Below are positions 1 through 11,200 of a stretch of DNA of 38,839 bases, piece after piece. The notes beneath the pieces are model-generated. The model made no database searches and had not been told where the DNA came from. It was given only the letters and a program-made list of their open reading frames with translations. A program made the translations under genes and the position numbers. Each line of letters begins with the position of its first letter. Within the stretch, counting starts at the first letter, position 1. Source of the stretch: a bacterium (GTDB lineage Bacteria; Patescibacteriota; Patescibacteriia; UBA9934); the NCBI GenBank assembly GCA_027592325.1, contig JAQCKO010000011.1, positions 1-38,839 on the forward strand, in the 5' to 3' direction.

Positions 1-33
1 AGAGCCGCTGTTGAAGAGGAGCTGAAAAAGTAG
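1..33 (+). CDS. C-terminal end of an upstream gene (partial)
   Basis: The frame starting at base 1 reads ten codons (RAAVEEELKK) and stops at TAG 31-33. The charged, helical tail is typical of a protein C-terminus, and a dispersed repeat begins 12 nt after the stop, as it does after other genes here. Too little is present to name the protein, and the reading frame is inferred only from this short stretch. Confidence 0.45.
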   Translation, partial: RAAVEEELKK

Positions 34-44
34 GGCTGCACCAA

Positions 45-183
45 TCTGACCACATTTAGTGGACCAATTCCCGATCCTTGCTTAACGTACTAGAAAATAC
101 GCCTCCCGACTTCGCTCTTTCAGAGCTTCGAGGAGCAAAAGCACTTTGGTTCTTGATTGTTTCCACGATATAAGATGATCTGA
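45..183. repeat. Dispersed inverted-repeat element, divergent copy A
   Basis: This is a diverged and longer copy of the element at 16332, 33864 and 37174. The left arm (TCTGACCACATTTAGTGGAC), the central TTAACGTACTAG and the right end (TAAGATGATCTGA) align with them, but about 30 nt of extra sequence sits in the right half. Like the other copies it has TCTGA/TCAG ends and lies directly downstream of a gene. Confidence 0.6.
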
Positions 184-440
184 AATCTTGTTGTTGCGTG
201 TATGAGTACATACCGTCCTCTAGTCTTCACTTGGAGAAAAAACACAAATACGGATAGATCTCTCACGTGCATTCGAAAATTTACGATGGACAAAGCAATC
301 TTCTCACGATGTAACGAAGTTGAATAACGAACGAGACCAACGTTCTCATGAACCCTCCAACTCAACGCCTGGAGCAGTTTCAGCGCGTAGCAATTTAGCC
401 TCAAGCCCCGCCACCCACAGCCCACCACCGACAACCTGTC
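184..440. other. Gene-free spacer with a motif shared with 16546-16579
   Basis: No convincing gene is seen; the minus-strand open frames here lack coding character. The stretch at 252-281 (GGATAGATCTCTC, then TCGAAAATTTA) reappears at 16546-16579, also downstream of a copy of the dispersed repeat. The two intergenic regions therefore share more than the 106-bp core. Confidence 0.5.
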
Positions 441-445
441 CTGTG

Positions 446-454
446 TGCTAAAAT
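446..454 (+). promoter_or_regulatory. Extended -10 promoter of the surface-protein operon
   Basis: TG-C-TAAAAT forms an extended -10 element that ends 16 nt before the ATG at 471. No good -35 box is seen. No Shine-Dalgarno sequence precedes the ATG, so the mRNA would have a very short leader. Confidence 0.45.
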
Positions 455-470
455 AGAAGCAAAGAATCTC

Positions 471-2237
471 ATGCTTGTCAGTTTACGGAAGTGGCTAACT
501 ATTTCTCTTTCGCTCAGCCTATTTGTATTGGCAGTCGTTTTGATTCCTGCGTTCGCTCTCGCGCAAGAAGCAAATCTTGCGTCGGTGGGTGGTGCAGCGG
601 GGTTTGATACAGGTACGGACCTCTTTACCATTATAGGATCGATAATTAATGTCCTTCTTGGATTGTTAGGAATCTTTTTCCTCATTCTCGTCATCTACTC
701 GGGGTATCTTTGGGGAACGGCTGGTGGAAGTGATGATCAAATTAAAAAAGCGAAAAAGACACTTATTAATGGAGTCGTTGGCCTCATTATCATTCTGGCG
801 TCGTATGCCATTGCAACATTTGTCATTAACGCACTCACAAATTCTGGTCTTGGATCGCGCGGGGCTGTCGGGTCAAATGGATTCGTTGGTATAGAGCCTC
901 TCTCCGGTTCCCTTGGCTCAGGAGCGATTCATGACCACTATCCGCGGCGAGGGCAAAGTGATGTGCCGCGTAATGTGAATATTACCGTTACCTTCCGTTC
1001 ACCAATGGACCTTGCTTCTTTTATTGATGGGTATGACACTAATGGAACGGCTCTCGACTTGACGGACGATATTGCCGCGACGAATTTGAAGACGGACAAT
1101 GTACGTATTTATCCAACAGCTGAGGGAGATGACGCAGCGTTTTCTTCTGAGGATGTGACGGTTAATTTCACGGAAGATTTACAAACCTTTGTATTCGACG
1201 TGCCGATTCTTGGTTCGCCATCTGAAACCACCAATTACAGCGTATTTTTAGATGATTCCATTCTCACGGCAGATGGGGTTGCGAGCTTAAATGTTGGTGG
1301 ATATGAATGGACATTTGAAACAGGGACAACCATCGATGTCACCCCGCCAACGGTGCGGAGCGTCATTCCATCAGCAGGAGGAGTTTTTGATCGAAATATT
1401 GCTGTACAAATCAATTTCGATGAACCTATTGACCCTACGTCGGCAACGGGTTCGACCGCACTTGGGTTTGAAAATATTCAGGCATTTAGTCCGCTACTGG
1501 TAAGCGGAAATTATGTTATTAGCAATGGCTATCAAACGATTACGTTTGTGACTGATGAGCGATGCGGGGTGAATTCCTGCGGAGCAGACATGTTCTGTCT
1601 TCCAGGGGCATCTGATATCGATGTGACCGTGTATGCACCTGCACCGGGCATCGATCCTCCACAAGTTGATATTTTCCCGTATCAAGGTGTTGTTGATATG
1701 GCCGCGAACGCACTTGACGGTGATGGTGATGGCATTGCTGGAGATAATTATGCATGGAGCTTTTCTACAACCGGCGAAATCAATCAGTCAACGCCTGAGC
1801 TTTTCACTATTACGCCGAACATTTTGGAAGGTAATGTACTCCTTGATCAGCCGATTGAGCTTGTCTTTAGCTGTGCAGAATCAACACGCGCACCGGGTGC
1901 GTGTAATGCGATTTTGATGAGTTCAGAAGTGAATAGTACGAATATCACCGTGAATCCAAGCCCAGAACATGAGCTTTGGTATCGATTCAATGTTGATTAT
2001 TTACCAGAAGAGAGTGATAGCCCTTCCGAAACACGAATTACGATTCCGCATGGGGTATTCCTAGAATCAACCGATGTACAGAATTATTCCTACGATATTG
2101 CTGCTTTTGAGGGGCTCAAAAACCAGTATCAGAATTGTTTTGCTCCAGCAGTTGGTCCTTCAGCCGATGGTCTTCGCTGTGAAGGATCACCTCATTGCTG
2201 TAATGGAATTCCATCATTAACTGCCTGCGATTTGTGA
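471..2237 (+). CDS. Exported pilin-like/Ig-domain surface protein
   Basis: The 588-residue product has a signal peptide (cleavage near ALA-QE, residue 31), then two hydrophobic helices (about 51-82 and 97-122) separated by a short polar KKAKK loop. This is the layout of the T4SS-pilin/TrbC-like module found in Patescibacteria. Three SbsA-type Ig-like segments follow (about 152-290, 292-445 and 450-560), recognisable by openings such as PRNVNITVTFRSPMD and TPPTVRSVIPSAGGVFDRN. The tail is cysteine-rich. The helices would anchor it in the membrane and expose the Ig domains. Its N-terminus resembles that of the next gene, so the two look like tandem paralogues. The TGA stop overlaps the next start (TGATG), implying translational coupling. 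Its partner or ligand is unknown. Confidence 0.85.
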   Translation: MLVSLRKWLTISLSLSLFVLAVVLIPAFALAQEANLASVGGAAGFDTGTDLFTIIGSIINVLLGLLGIFFLILVIYSGYLWGTAGGSDDQIKKAKKTLINGVVGLIIILASYAIATFVINALTNSGLGSRGAVGSNGFVGIEPLSGSLGSGAIHDHYPRRGQSDVPRNVNITVTFRSPMDLASFIDGYDTNGTALDLTDDIAATNLKTDNVRIYPTAEGDDAAFSSEDVTVNFTEDLQTFVFDVPILGSPSETTNYSVFLDDSILTADGVASLNVGGYEWTFETGTTIDVTPPTVRSVIPSAGGVFDRNIAVQINFDEPIDPTSATGSTALGFENIQAFSPLLVSGNYVISNGYQTITFVTDERCGVNSCGADMFCLPGASDIDVTVYAPAPGIDPPQVDIFPYQGVVDMAANALDGDGDGIAGDNYAWSFSTTGEINQSTPELFTITPNILEGNVLLDQPIELVFSCAESTRAPGACNAILMSSEVNSTNITVNPSPEHELWYRFNVDYLPEESDSPSETRITIPHGVFLESTDVQNYSYDIAAFEGLKNQYQNCFAPAVGPSADGLRCEGSPHCCNGIPSLTACDL

Positions 2238-5200
2238 TGAAAAAAATCTTCCTCACGTTTATCATTGCCTTTGCGCTTTTCGGTGTCGCAAGTGTTTTTG
2301 TTCCCGCTGACGTGCTCGCACAGACCGATGGGCTTGAGGCGGTTAATGATGCAGCAGGACTTGCTGAACAAGACATTCGTATCACGGTCGCGCGATTGAT
2401 TCGTGTATTCCTTGGAGTGCTTGGCATTGTTGCCGTCGGATTGGTCCTTTACGGTGGTTTTACATGGATGACAGCAGGTGGAGACCCCAAAAAGGTTGAG
2501 GCGGCGAAGCGTATTCTCATTAATGGCCTGATTGGGTTTGTTATCATTTTTGCCTCGTTTTCTATTGCCTCATTCGTACTGAGCTCGCTTCTACGAGCAA
2601 CAGGAGCAGATGGAGGTGCATTAGGCGGAGACGATTTTATTCCAGGTGGTGGGCTTGGCGGAAGCGGCACGTCATCATTTATTGTCGCGGACATCCTTCC
2701 AGAAGGCGAGGTTCCGATTCGCAATGTAGAAGTACAGGTGGTCTTTTCTCGTACGCTGGATCGCACTCTCGACGATAGTACTATTGGGGAATATGTGACG
2801 ATTTCACGTGCAGATAGTGGGGCGATTATTGATGGAACATTTAATATCGGATCAAATCGTGTCAGTTTCACACCGGGAACCGTATGCCCAGATTTAGAGG
2901 ATGTTTTCTGTTTTGATAGCTTTACAACGTATCGTGTTACGGTAGACGATCGGCTGCGTGATGCTGACGGCCGTGCACTTGATTGTCGATCTGGTTGTTC
3001 AGCGAGTTTCACAACGGGCGATATTATTGACCTTGAGAATCCGAGCGTGAACTTCACCTATCCGGAAGATCGGGTACAAATGTTCCACGATCAGGAAGTG
3101 CAGGCGCTTGCGACGGATGATTATGGCGTTTCAACAGGAACCTTTGCTATTCAAGGGGAAGAGCCGTTCGATAGCGTGCCTGCTCCCGATCCATTCGCTG
3201 ACGAAGTTTACCTCGACGCGATTTGGCGCACGGACGGCTTAGAAGAAAATGTCTATTACACTCTTGAAGTTACCGCACGTGATCTTGCCGGGAATACCGA
3301 TGTAGATATTTTAAGAGTAAAAGCTATTCCGGTGCATTGTTTTGATGGTCTTCTGACCGAAGGAGAGGAAGAAGGAATTGACTGTGGAATTGATTGTCCA
3401 TCTTGTGATGGTATTGCTTGTGTTTCTGATGATGATTGTGCTGGAATCTGCCGCGATGGATTTTGTGCGTCACCACCACTGATCACCAATATCGCTCCAC
3501 TTTTTGGATCGCCAGGAACGTATGTCACCATTCAAGGAAATTCGTTCGGTCGGACGCTCGGTTCCGTAGAATTCACTGGTTCTGAGGGCCCAATAGACGT
3601 GCTTCCGGTAGCGTGTTCAGAAGGGTGGACAAATGATCAGCTGATTGTTCAGGTTCCAGAAGGAGCCATTCAAGGACCGATTACCGTTATTGATAGTGAT
3701 GGCCTTCGTGATACTTCTTCTGACGCCTACGGCCCGATTTTTGCCGATTTTGCTCCTATTGGTGGAATTGGGATAAATGTTTGTGGTATTTCCCCAGAGA
3801 ACGGTCTTTCAGGTTCCGTGGTTGTGCTTGAGGGTGATGGGTTCGGTGACCGTCAGGAAGATGGCTTAGTGACATTTGGTATTGAAGATGCGCGTACCTA
3901 CCCACTTTGGTCGAATGAGGCGGTGAATAGTACGGTCCCACCTCTTCCACAAGGAACTGTGAACGTGTTTGTATCTCGCGAAGCACGCGCTTCAAATCCG
4001 GTTCGCTACACGGTTCGCGCGAACGAAGCAGCCGATCCATTTATTGCTGCAGTGAATCCCGACGCCACCGCATCTGGTGAATACGTTACTCTTACGGGGG
4101 AGCGTTTTGGTGCGCTTCAAGGAACCGTTTGGTTTTCTGGGGAAGGAGGAGAATTAACGCTTGCAAGCATCGATTTTCCGGAAGCATGTTCTGATGATAT
4201 TTGGAGCGACGATGAAATTGTGATTATCGTTCCTGAGCTTGCGGCAGGTTCATATGAGCTTTATTTGAATACACAGAATGGTGATATTTCTAATCGTATC
4301 GCAATTGATATTGAAGCCCGTGACCCTTCTCCGGGTATTTGTAAGATTGAGCCTTCTTCTTCTGAAATTGGCGGAACGGTGACGATCCTCGGGGACAATT
4401 TCGGGGCTGTTGTAGGGGCGATAGCGTATTTTCCAGAAACGTTTGGAGAAATTGATTCATGGACGAATCGTGAGGTGGTCGCAGTGGTTCCAAATGGAGC
4501 ACAGACCGGGCCTGTTTCGCTCATTTCTGCGGAGGGGATCTCGAGTAATACTCGTCAGCTTGAAATTTTGTCTGAAGACGGAGAGAGTGTAGACGCAGGT
4601 CCACAACCCGCCATGTATGCTTGGCGATTTTCTACGGGTGAAGTCCCGCAAGTCCCGCAGCTTATTCGTGCCTGTAGTGACGAAATAATTAGTGCGGTCC
4701 CGAATGATCGATTTACTCCTGGTGGTGCATGTTCTAATGCCGTCATTCGGGCTGGATTCACCATGGTTATGGATGTATCAACACTCAACCGAGATACGAT
4801 TATCCTTGAGCGATGTGCAGACGAAAGCTGTACAGATATTGAAGCATTTACAGAAGGGAATATCACCACTTCAAGCACGCCTACGCAGACATTTTTTACA
4901 CTCTATCCAAATGACGGCGATTCACGATTGCGGCCCAATGCGAATTATCGGGTGCGCATTACAACAGAGGCGACCGCATTTGATGGTACGCCGCTCGCAC
5001 AAGATGCCATCTGGGAATTTGCGACCCGAGATGATGCTGCGGACTGCTCTGTTGAATCGGTACGCGTATCTCCAACGGCACAAACGCTGACAGAAGACGG
5101 ACAAACAACGGAATTTGAAGCGCTTCCAATGTTTGGTGCGTGTCAAATTTTACGATCAGACAGTTTTGATTGGTCATGGGATGCGGATCCCTCTATTGCG

Positions 5201-8200
5201 ACACTTGAAGAAGCATGTGCAGATGTTGATGCAAGTGCCTGTATTTTAGCAACGGCAGAAGCAGAAGGACTCACAGAAGTCACAGCAGTGCCACGTGATC
5301 GTAGTGAATCGCCAGGGACGCCTCCTCCGGCAGGCTCAGCACAGCTGACGGTGAATTTTGCCGATCCATACATTTCTGCTCGCTGGCCAGACTGTTCCAT
5401 TGCCTGCACTAATGGAGCCGTTGGTATGCGATTCAATACCGCTATAAACCTTGATCGTGGGCTTCCATCGCTTGAAGATGAAGGCATGATCGACCTATTC
5501 CGCTGCGATTCTGAATTCTGTACGAATTTAACGCCGATTGCGACATCAATTCGTTGTACAGAAGAAGTTGAAACAGCTGGAGGACGTCGCGGATGTTTGG
5601 AGACGGAATTTGATTTAAGCGATCGCGCGCTCGATACGCTCACGTATTATCGTGTGATTGCTTCTGGTCGCATGGTGTCAACGAGCGGAAATCCACTTAC
5701 GCGTCTCAATTATGGTACCGATTATAGTTGGACATTCTTAACACGTGAAGACAGTGCCGCTTGTGCAGTTTCGCGCATTGAATTGTCCCCAGACGATATG
5801 CTCTTGCATAGCATTGGTGACAGTCAGGTCTATTCCGTCACGCCGTATGGTGAGGCAGATAGTTGTTCGGTTGCAGGTCAGCGGCTTAGCGGGTATGACT
5901 ATGAATGGTCATATGAAGACCCGATTGTCGATGATGCGGGTGTTGCCGAATGGGGCAAGATTTCCGCAAGTTTGATTGATAGTGATCCGTCACGTATTTC
6001 CGCCGGATGTACCGAACGCTGTACGCCAATGGGAAGTGAAAATTACGGAGCCATTTGTGGAAATGGGCGCATTGAGTATGGAGAAGAATGTGATGGAGGA
6101 CCGAATTGTTCGGCGAATTGTTTGAATGAAGGGGCACTTAGTTGTTCATTCCTCTGCTCTGAAACGCGCGCTGCATGTTCGGTGAGTGGTGACTGCTCTG
6201 GTGGTGAATTTGATCTTTGTGAAGTCGCTGGTGGTGGATGTTGCGGAGATGGCGTCGTTGATGCAGCAGAAGAATGTGACGATGGAAATATCTTCAATGG
6301 TGATGGATGTTCAGCAATTTGTTTGAATGAAGGGGCTGATGCAGCAGGATTGACATGTGGAGATGGCATTGTAAGTCATTCAAATGAAGCAGGTGGAGAA
6401 GAATGTGATGACGGAAATCGGGCAAATGGGGACGGATGTTCATCGATTTGTCTTTTTGAAGGCTCACCTTCATTGGGCGGTATTGGGGCAATTTGCGGAA
6501 ATGGTGTCATAGAATCTCCATTTGAAAGCTGTGATGACGGGAATGAGGTTGACGGTGATGGGTGTTCTACACGTTGTTTGCGAGAAGGATCCCTTGGGAG
6601 CATCGGACTTTGCGGGAATGCCATCGTGGAAACAAATCCTTTGACGGATGCGGGAGAGGATTGTGATGGAGGGGAGGGATGTTCCGAATTTTGTTTGTAC
6701 AGTGGTTCATCTCTCCAATATGCATCCCTGTCTGTGTGCGGCGATGGTGTGCTAGGGCTTGGAGAGTATCCTTCTTGTGAAATTGGGGGTGCAGGCGATG
6801 GTCGAGTTGATCCGGAGCAAGTAGCTATTATTTCATCTGGCGCTCAGTCATTTGTTGATCCAGAAACACAACTTGCACGTGCAACCATACGTGTAGAAGG
6901 CGAAGGATTGGTTGCCGAGGCGACGTTTTCTCTTAGCTGCACGGCAACATCAGATGATGATTGTCCGCTCGGCCATGGTGTTGATTCAGCAGGTTGTTGT
7001 TCTCTTCGACCATCCGTCGAATTATATCCAAATGGTGACGCTGTTTGTAGGAATACGGCTTTGTATGCAGATTTTTCTGAGCGGATGGATTTAGAAAGTT
7101 TACAGTCTCAGGTAGCGATTCTTTATACGGGACCAGGATGTCCAGCGGGACATGGAGAGCGACTGGCAAGAACTGGCGGACGTCGCGGTATGCGTTTTGG
7201 TGTCCTCGGTGCTTTGCTCTTCGATATCGCAAGGGCACAAGACGAAAGTTGCCATTTGCCCATTACGTCACTCTCGCAAACAGAAGTAAATGGTGACTAC
7301 CGTGTGTATTTTGGACATACCGTCCTGCTTGATTCACTTGGTACCTATGAACTTGTTTTACGAAATGATGGTGAAGGTATTCGAACAGCAAGCGGGGTAC
7401 GACTTGATAGCGAAATTCGTTCATCGTTTACTGCTTCATCAGAAATTTGTTCGCTTGACGGAATTGCAATTATTGATCGTAGCGCAGCGCAGGAATTTTT
7501 CTTCACATCGATTGATGAAGTTCATGGTTTTAGTGCAGAGCCGTATTCTATCGTCAGCGGCATTGAATCTGCAATCGAACCAATTCCGGGTGTATATGAA
7601 TGGACATGGGGACCTTGGCTAAGTGATGATGTCTCGGTTGTTACCGTTACATCAGAAGAAAATTCCCCTGATAGTGAAGTGTCATCATCAAATAACAATG
7701 GCCGAGCATCTGTTGCAATTTCAGCGAATGTGATTGATCTTCGTGCTGCTGATCCGGTTGAACGGTCAGTTGTTGCGTCGCAAGATGTCACTGTACTTCT
7801 TTGTGAGAATCCTTGGCCACTTGAAGCACCGTATAGTTTTATTGATAGTGAAGAGGGTGTTTCGCTTGGTGCAGAAGAATTCCCTGGAGGGTGGATGCAT
7901 TTCAGCACACACTATTGTCGCGATCTTCCTGGAGAAGAGAATACCCTTCCAGCGGCGACCGTCATTGTGCCACCAGATGCAGGAACTGATACCGTATTAA
8001 AGGAGTATTTCTTTACATTCCCTGAAAGTGGAGATGCCATTGGGATTCGTATTGCCCAAAATCCTGAATTCCTTTCACCAGCTGAATGGTATGCCTCGCA
8101 AGGATTTAGCGGCTCGCCATCGGTAGAGAATATTGGCCTGTATGAAGCAGTACGTGATGGACGAACGCTGTATTTGGCTGCACCAAATCGTACTGACGCA

Positions 8201-11200
8201 GGGGCCATTTATTCGAATATTTACCTCATCTCGTATAACGAAGGGGCGCTTCCGGAGACCATCGATATTTACAATCAACTCAAAGATAATCTTGCCTTCA
8301 ATGTGAATGTTGAGAATCTTCGGCTTTGTTCGTCACCGGCTGGGCTGACAGATACCATTTGCGCGAGCGACCTTGACTGTAGTGGCGCGCTTGGAGAGAA
8401 TTGCGGCGCGAATCGAGATGCATTAGCGCGTGATATTGATCGCCTTACCGATCTTCGTGATATTGAAACTCAGCTGCAATCATTTGGTCAACTGAACGGG
8501 CTTTGTAGCGCAACAACCACGCAAAGTTGTTCAAATAATGGTGATTGCCCTGGCGGGGAAAGTTGTCTTAGTAGCTATCCATCGCTTCCTGCTGGAACTT
8601 TTGTTCGCGCCATCGATGCAAGTCTGTGGAATTCATGGGATGAGGTTCTTTCAACAGCATTAGGAGAAGATATACCAGTCGATCCAATCAATCGCTACGG
8701 AGTTTGTGAAGAAAAGAATCCAGAGACATGTGTTTCTGAATCAACGGGTGAGTATAGCTGTCCTGAAGGGTCACTTGCCTATCATTACCGAAGCACCGGG
8801 CCATTTAGCTATGACCTTTCTGCGGAGCTTGAATATAGCGAAGCCGGAACATATTGGATGAATGATATTGATCGCGATGCTGGTGATAATCTTCAAATTC
8901 GTGCTGGTCGTGTAGGAGATATTGCGGCAGGAATTGGCTTTGAAACAGCCTCGGCGTTCTGCTCAGGCATCAGCTACGGCGCGGTAAGTAGTTGTGGAGA
9001 TGGGGTGGTTGGTCCTGATGAAGTATGTGAACCTGGTCAACGTGGGGAATCGATTGCCTGCGACATTACCCCTGATGATGGAGTAGAAGGTGATGGTCTT
9101 CGCGCGACCATTTGCCGCGCAGATTGTTCCGGATTTGATGTCAGTGAAGCAGCTGCTTGTGTCCCAACCATTTGTGGAAATGGCGTCATTGATATCGGCG
9201 AAGCCTGTGATGACGGGGCGCTTAATGGTCGCTATGGATTCTGCGATGCAAGCTGCTCTGGTCTCAGCTTCCACTGTGGGGACGGCATGCTTGCGGGTGG
9301 TGAAGTTTGTGACTGTGGCATTGATGCAGATGGACGCACCATCGGTGGCCTCGATTGTGTCGTGGCAAATGGGGCGTATAACAGCAACCCTGCACTTACA
9401 TGCTCGGCGAGTTGCACAGGACCTGGTCCTTATTGTGGAGACGGTATTGTGCAATTTGGTGAGGTTTGTGACGGCAATGTGGATACATGGTCAGGTGAAC
9501 TCTGCGTTGGTGGCGATCATGAAGGATTCCCATGTACTTCTGATGATGCATGCGGTGATGGGGGAGTGTGTGGAACCGGTGGCGGTGGCCCAGCCTCGGC
9601 AGCGAGCTGTCCGGTGACGAATGTCTGTCTTGGCGGCGACCCTGAACTCATTGGATACGCCTGCACACCAGGATTTGATGAACGAGATTGTGGTCCAGGT
9701 GGCATTTGTTCTGCTACTCCTGCACCGACGCTTCGAACACGCACGTGTCATGACGACGGAGCAGGCGGCCAGCTTTGCAAGTGGACACAGCGTAATTGGG
9801 CTTCTATTGATTGTGTTGCGCTATCAAGTTGTGGAAACGGCGTTGTCGATGCGGGGGAAGAATGTGATGACGGAAACGATAATCCGAATGATAGTTGCAC
9901 GACGTCATGCCGGGCGAATGTTTGCGGAGATGGCTTTGTTTATGATGGTGTCGAAATTTGCGACAGCGGAGCATCGAATGGACTGACTTGCGAAGCGCCA
10001 TACGGAGCAAGTTGTGCATATTGTTCTGCCGAATGTCGTTTACTCTTCAATTCTGGTGCTTTTTGCGGCGATAATGTCATTAGCGGTGGTGAATTCTGTG
10101 ATGGTCTCGCCATTGCCGAGGGCGGTGCAGCAGGGATCTGTAATGGTGGCCCGAATGCAAGCGAGTCATGTACCGTAAATGGAGACTGTGGCGCTGGCTT
10201 CATTTGCGAACTTCCTGTTTGTGGTGCGAGCTGCGATGCAACGTGTCCTGCGAATTATGTTCTGGCAGATGTTCAATTAAAAGACAATCAAGTTGGTTCT
10301 ATTCGTGCAAATAGTGTTGAGCTTCTTTCCTACGATCCAGATAGCGAACGTGAACGCCTTGGAGCGCCTGATGCTGCCACGTTGTATATGCCAGCTTGTC
10401 GGGTTATGAGTCATTTAACGGCTGACGTGAGTTTTAATTACGAGTCGGTGGACTCTCGTATTGTCTTTGTCACGGATGTTTCTGGGTCTATGCGTCTTCC
10501 GGCGTCTGACGACGGACCTTCACGTATCGATGTGACAAAAGGTGCGCTTAATACGGCAATCGATCGTATTTTTGACGCAATTGGTGACTTCGCAGAAATC
10601 GCGTTAGTGAGTTATGACGACGATGCGCTTGTTGAGGATTTCCACGGGTACGACGAGCACTATGTGTTAACATCAGAAATCGCTTCGTATTCTTCTGAAG
10701 AAGGCGGTGGGACAAATACGTATGAGGGACTTGGAGAAGCGTATAGATTGCTGAAGGACGTAGAAGCGCCAGAGGGAACAAGCAAAATCGCTGTATTGAT
10801 GACAGATGGAGATTGGACGGGAACGCTGCCAGGTTACAATCCAGCATTTTGGGCCTGTCAAATGAAAGATGCAGGGATGCAAATTTATACCGTAAAAATT
10901 GGTTCAGGAGATATTATTCTCAAAAATGAGGTTGGTGATGTTCTTTCTGCAGAGGGCATTTGGTCTGATGGAGAGGAATGCGATAGCTATAAGAATCGCG
11001 TGACGGATGAGTACTATGAGACATATGAAGCGTATTTGGATAGTTTGGAAGTTGATCGCGATTTGGGACGTCCTGATGTGCCGCAGACGATGGCGCGAGC
11101 AGGTGCAACCATTCCGGCTTCAATCAAAATGCAATCGAAACCATTTTCATTGCCGCGTTTCAGTGTAGCTGCCTTCCTCAGTATTGATGCCGCTCTTGCA

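Noticed and set aside
6040-10240. CRISPR or tandem DNA repeat in the cysteine-rich blocks
   Set aside because: The repetition is at protein level (DUF4215-like units) with variable spacing and diverged DNA. No regular spacers are seen.
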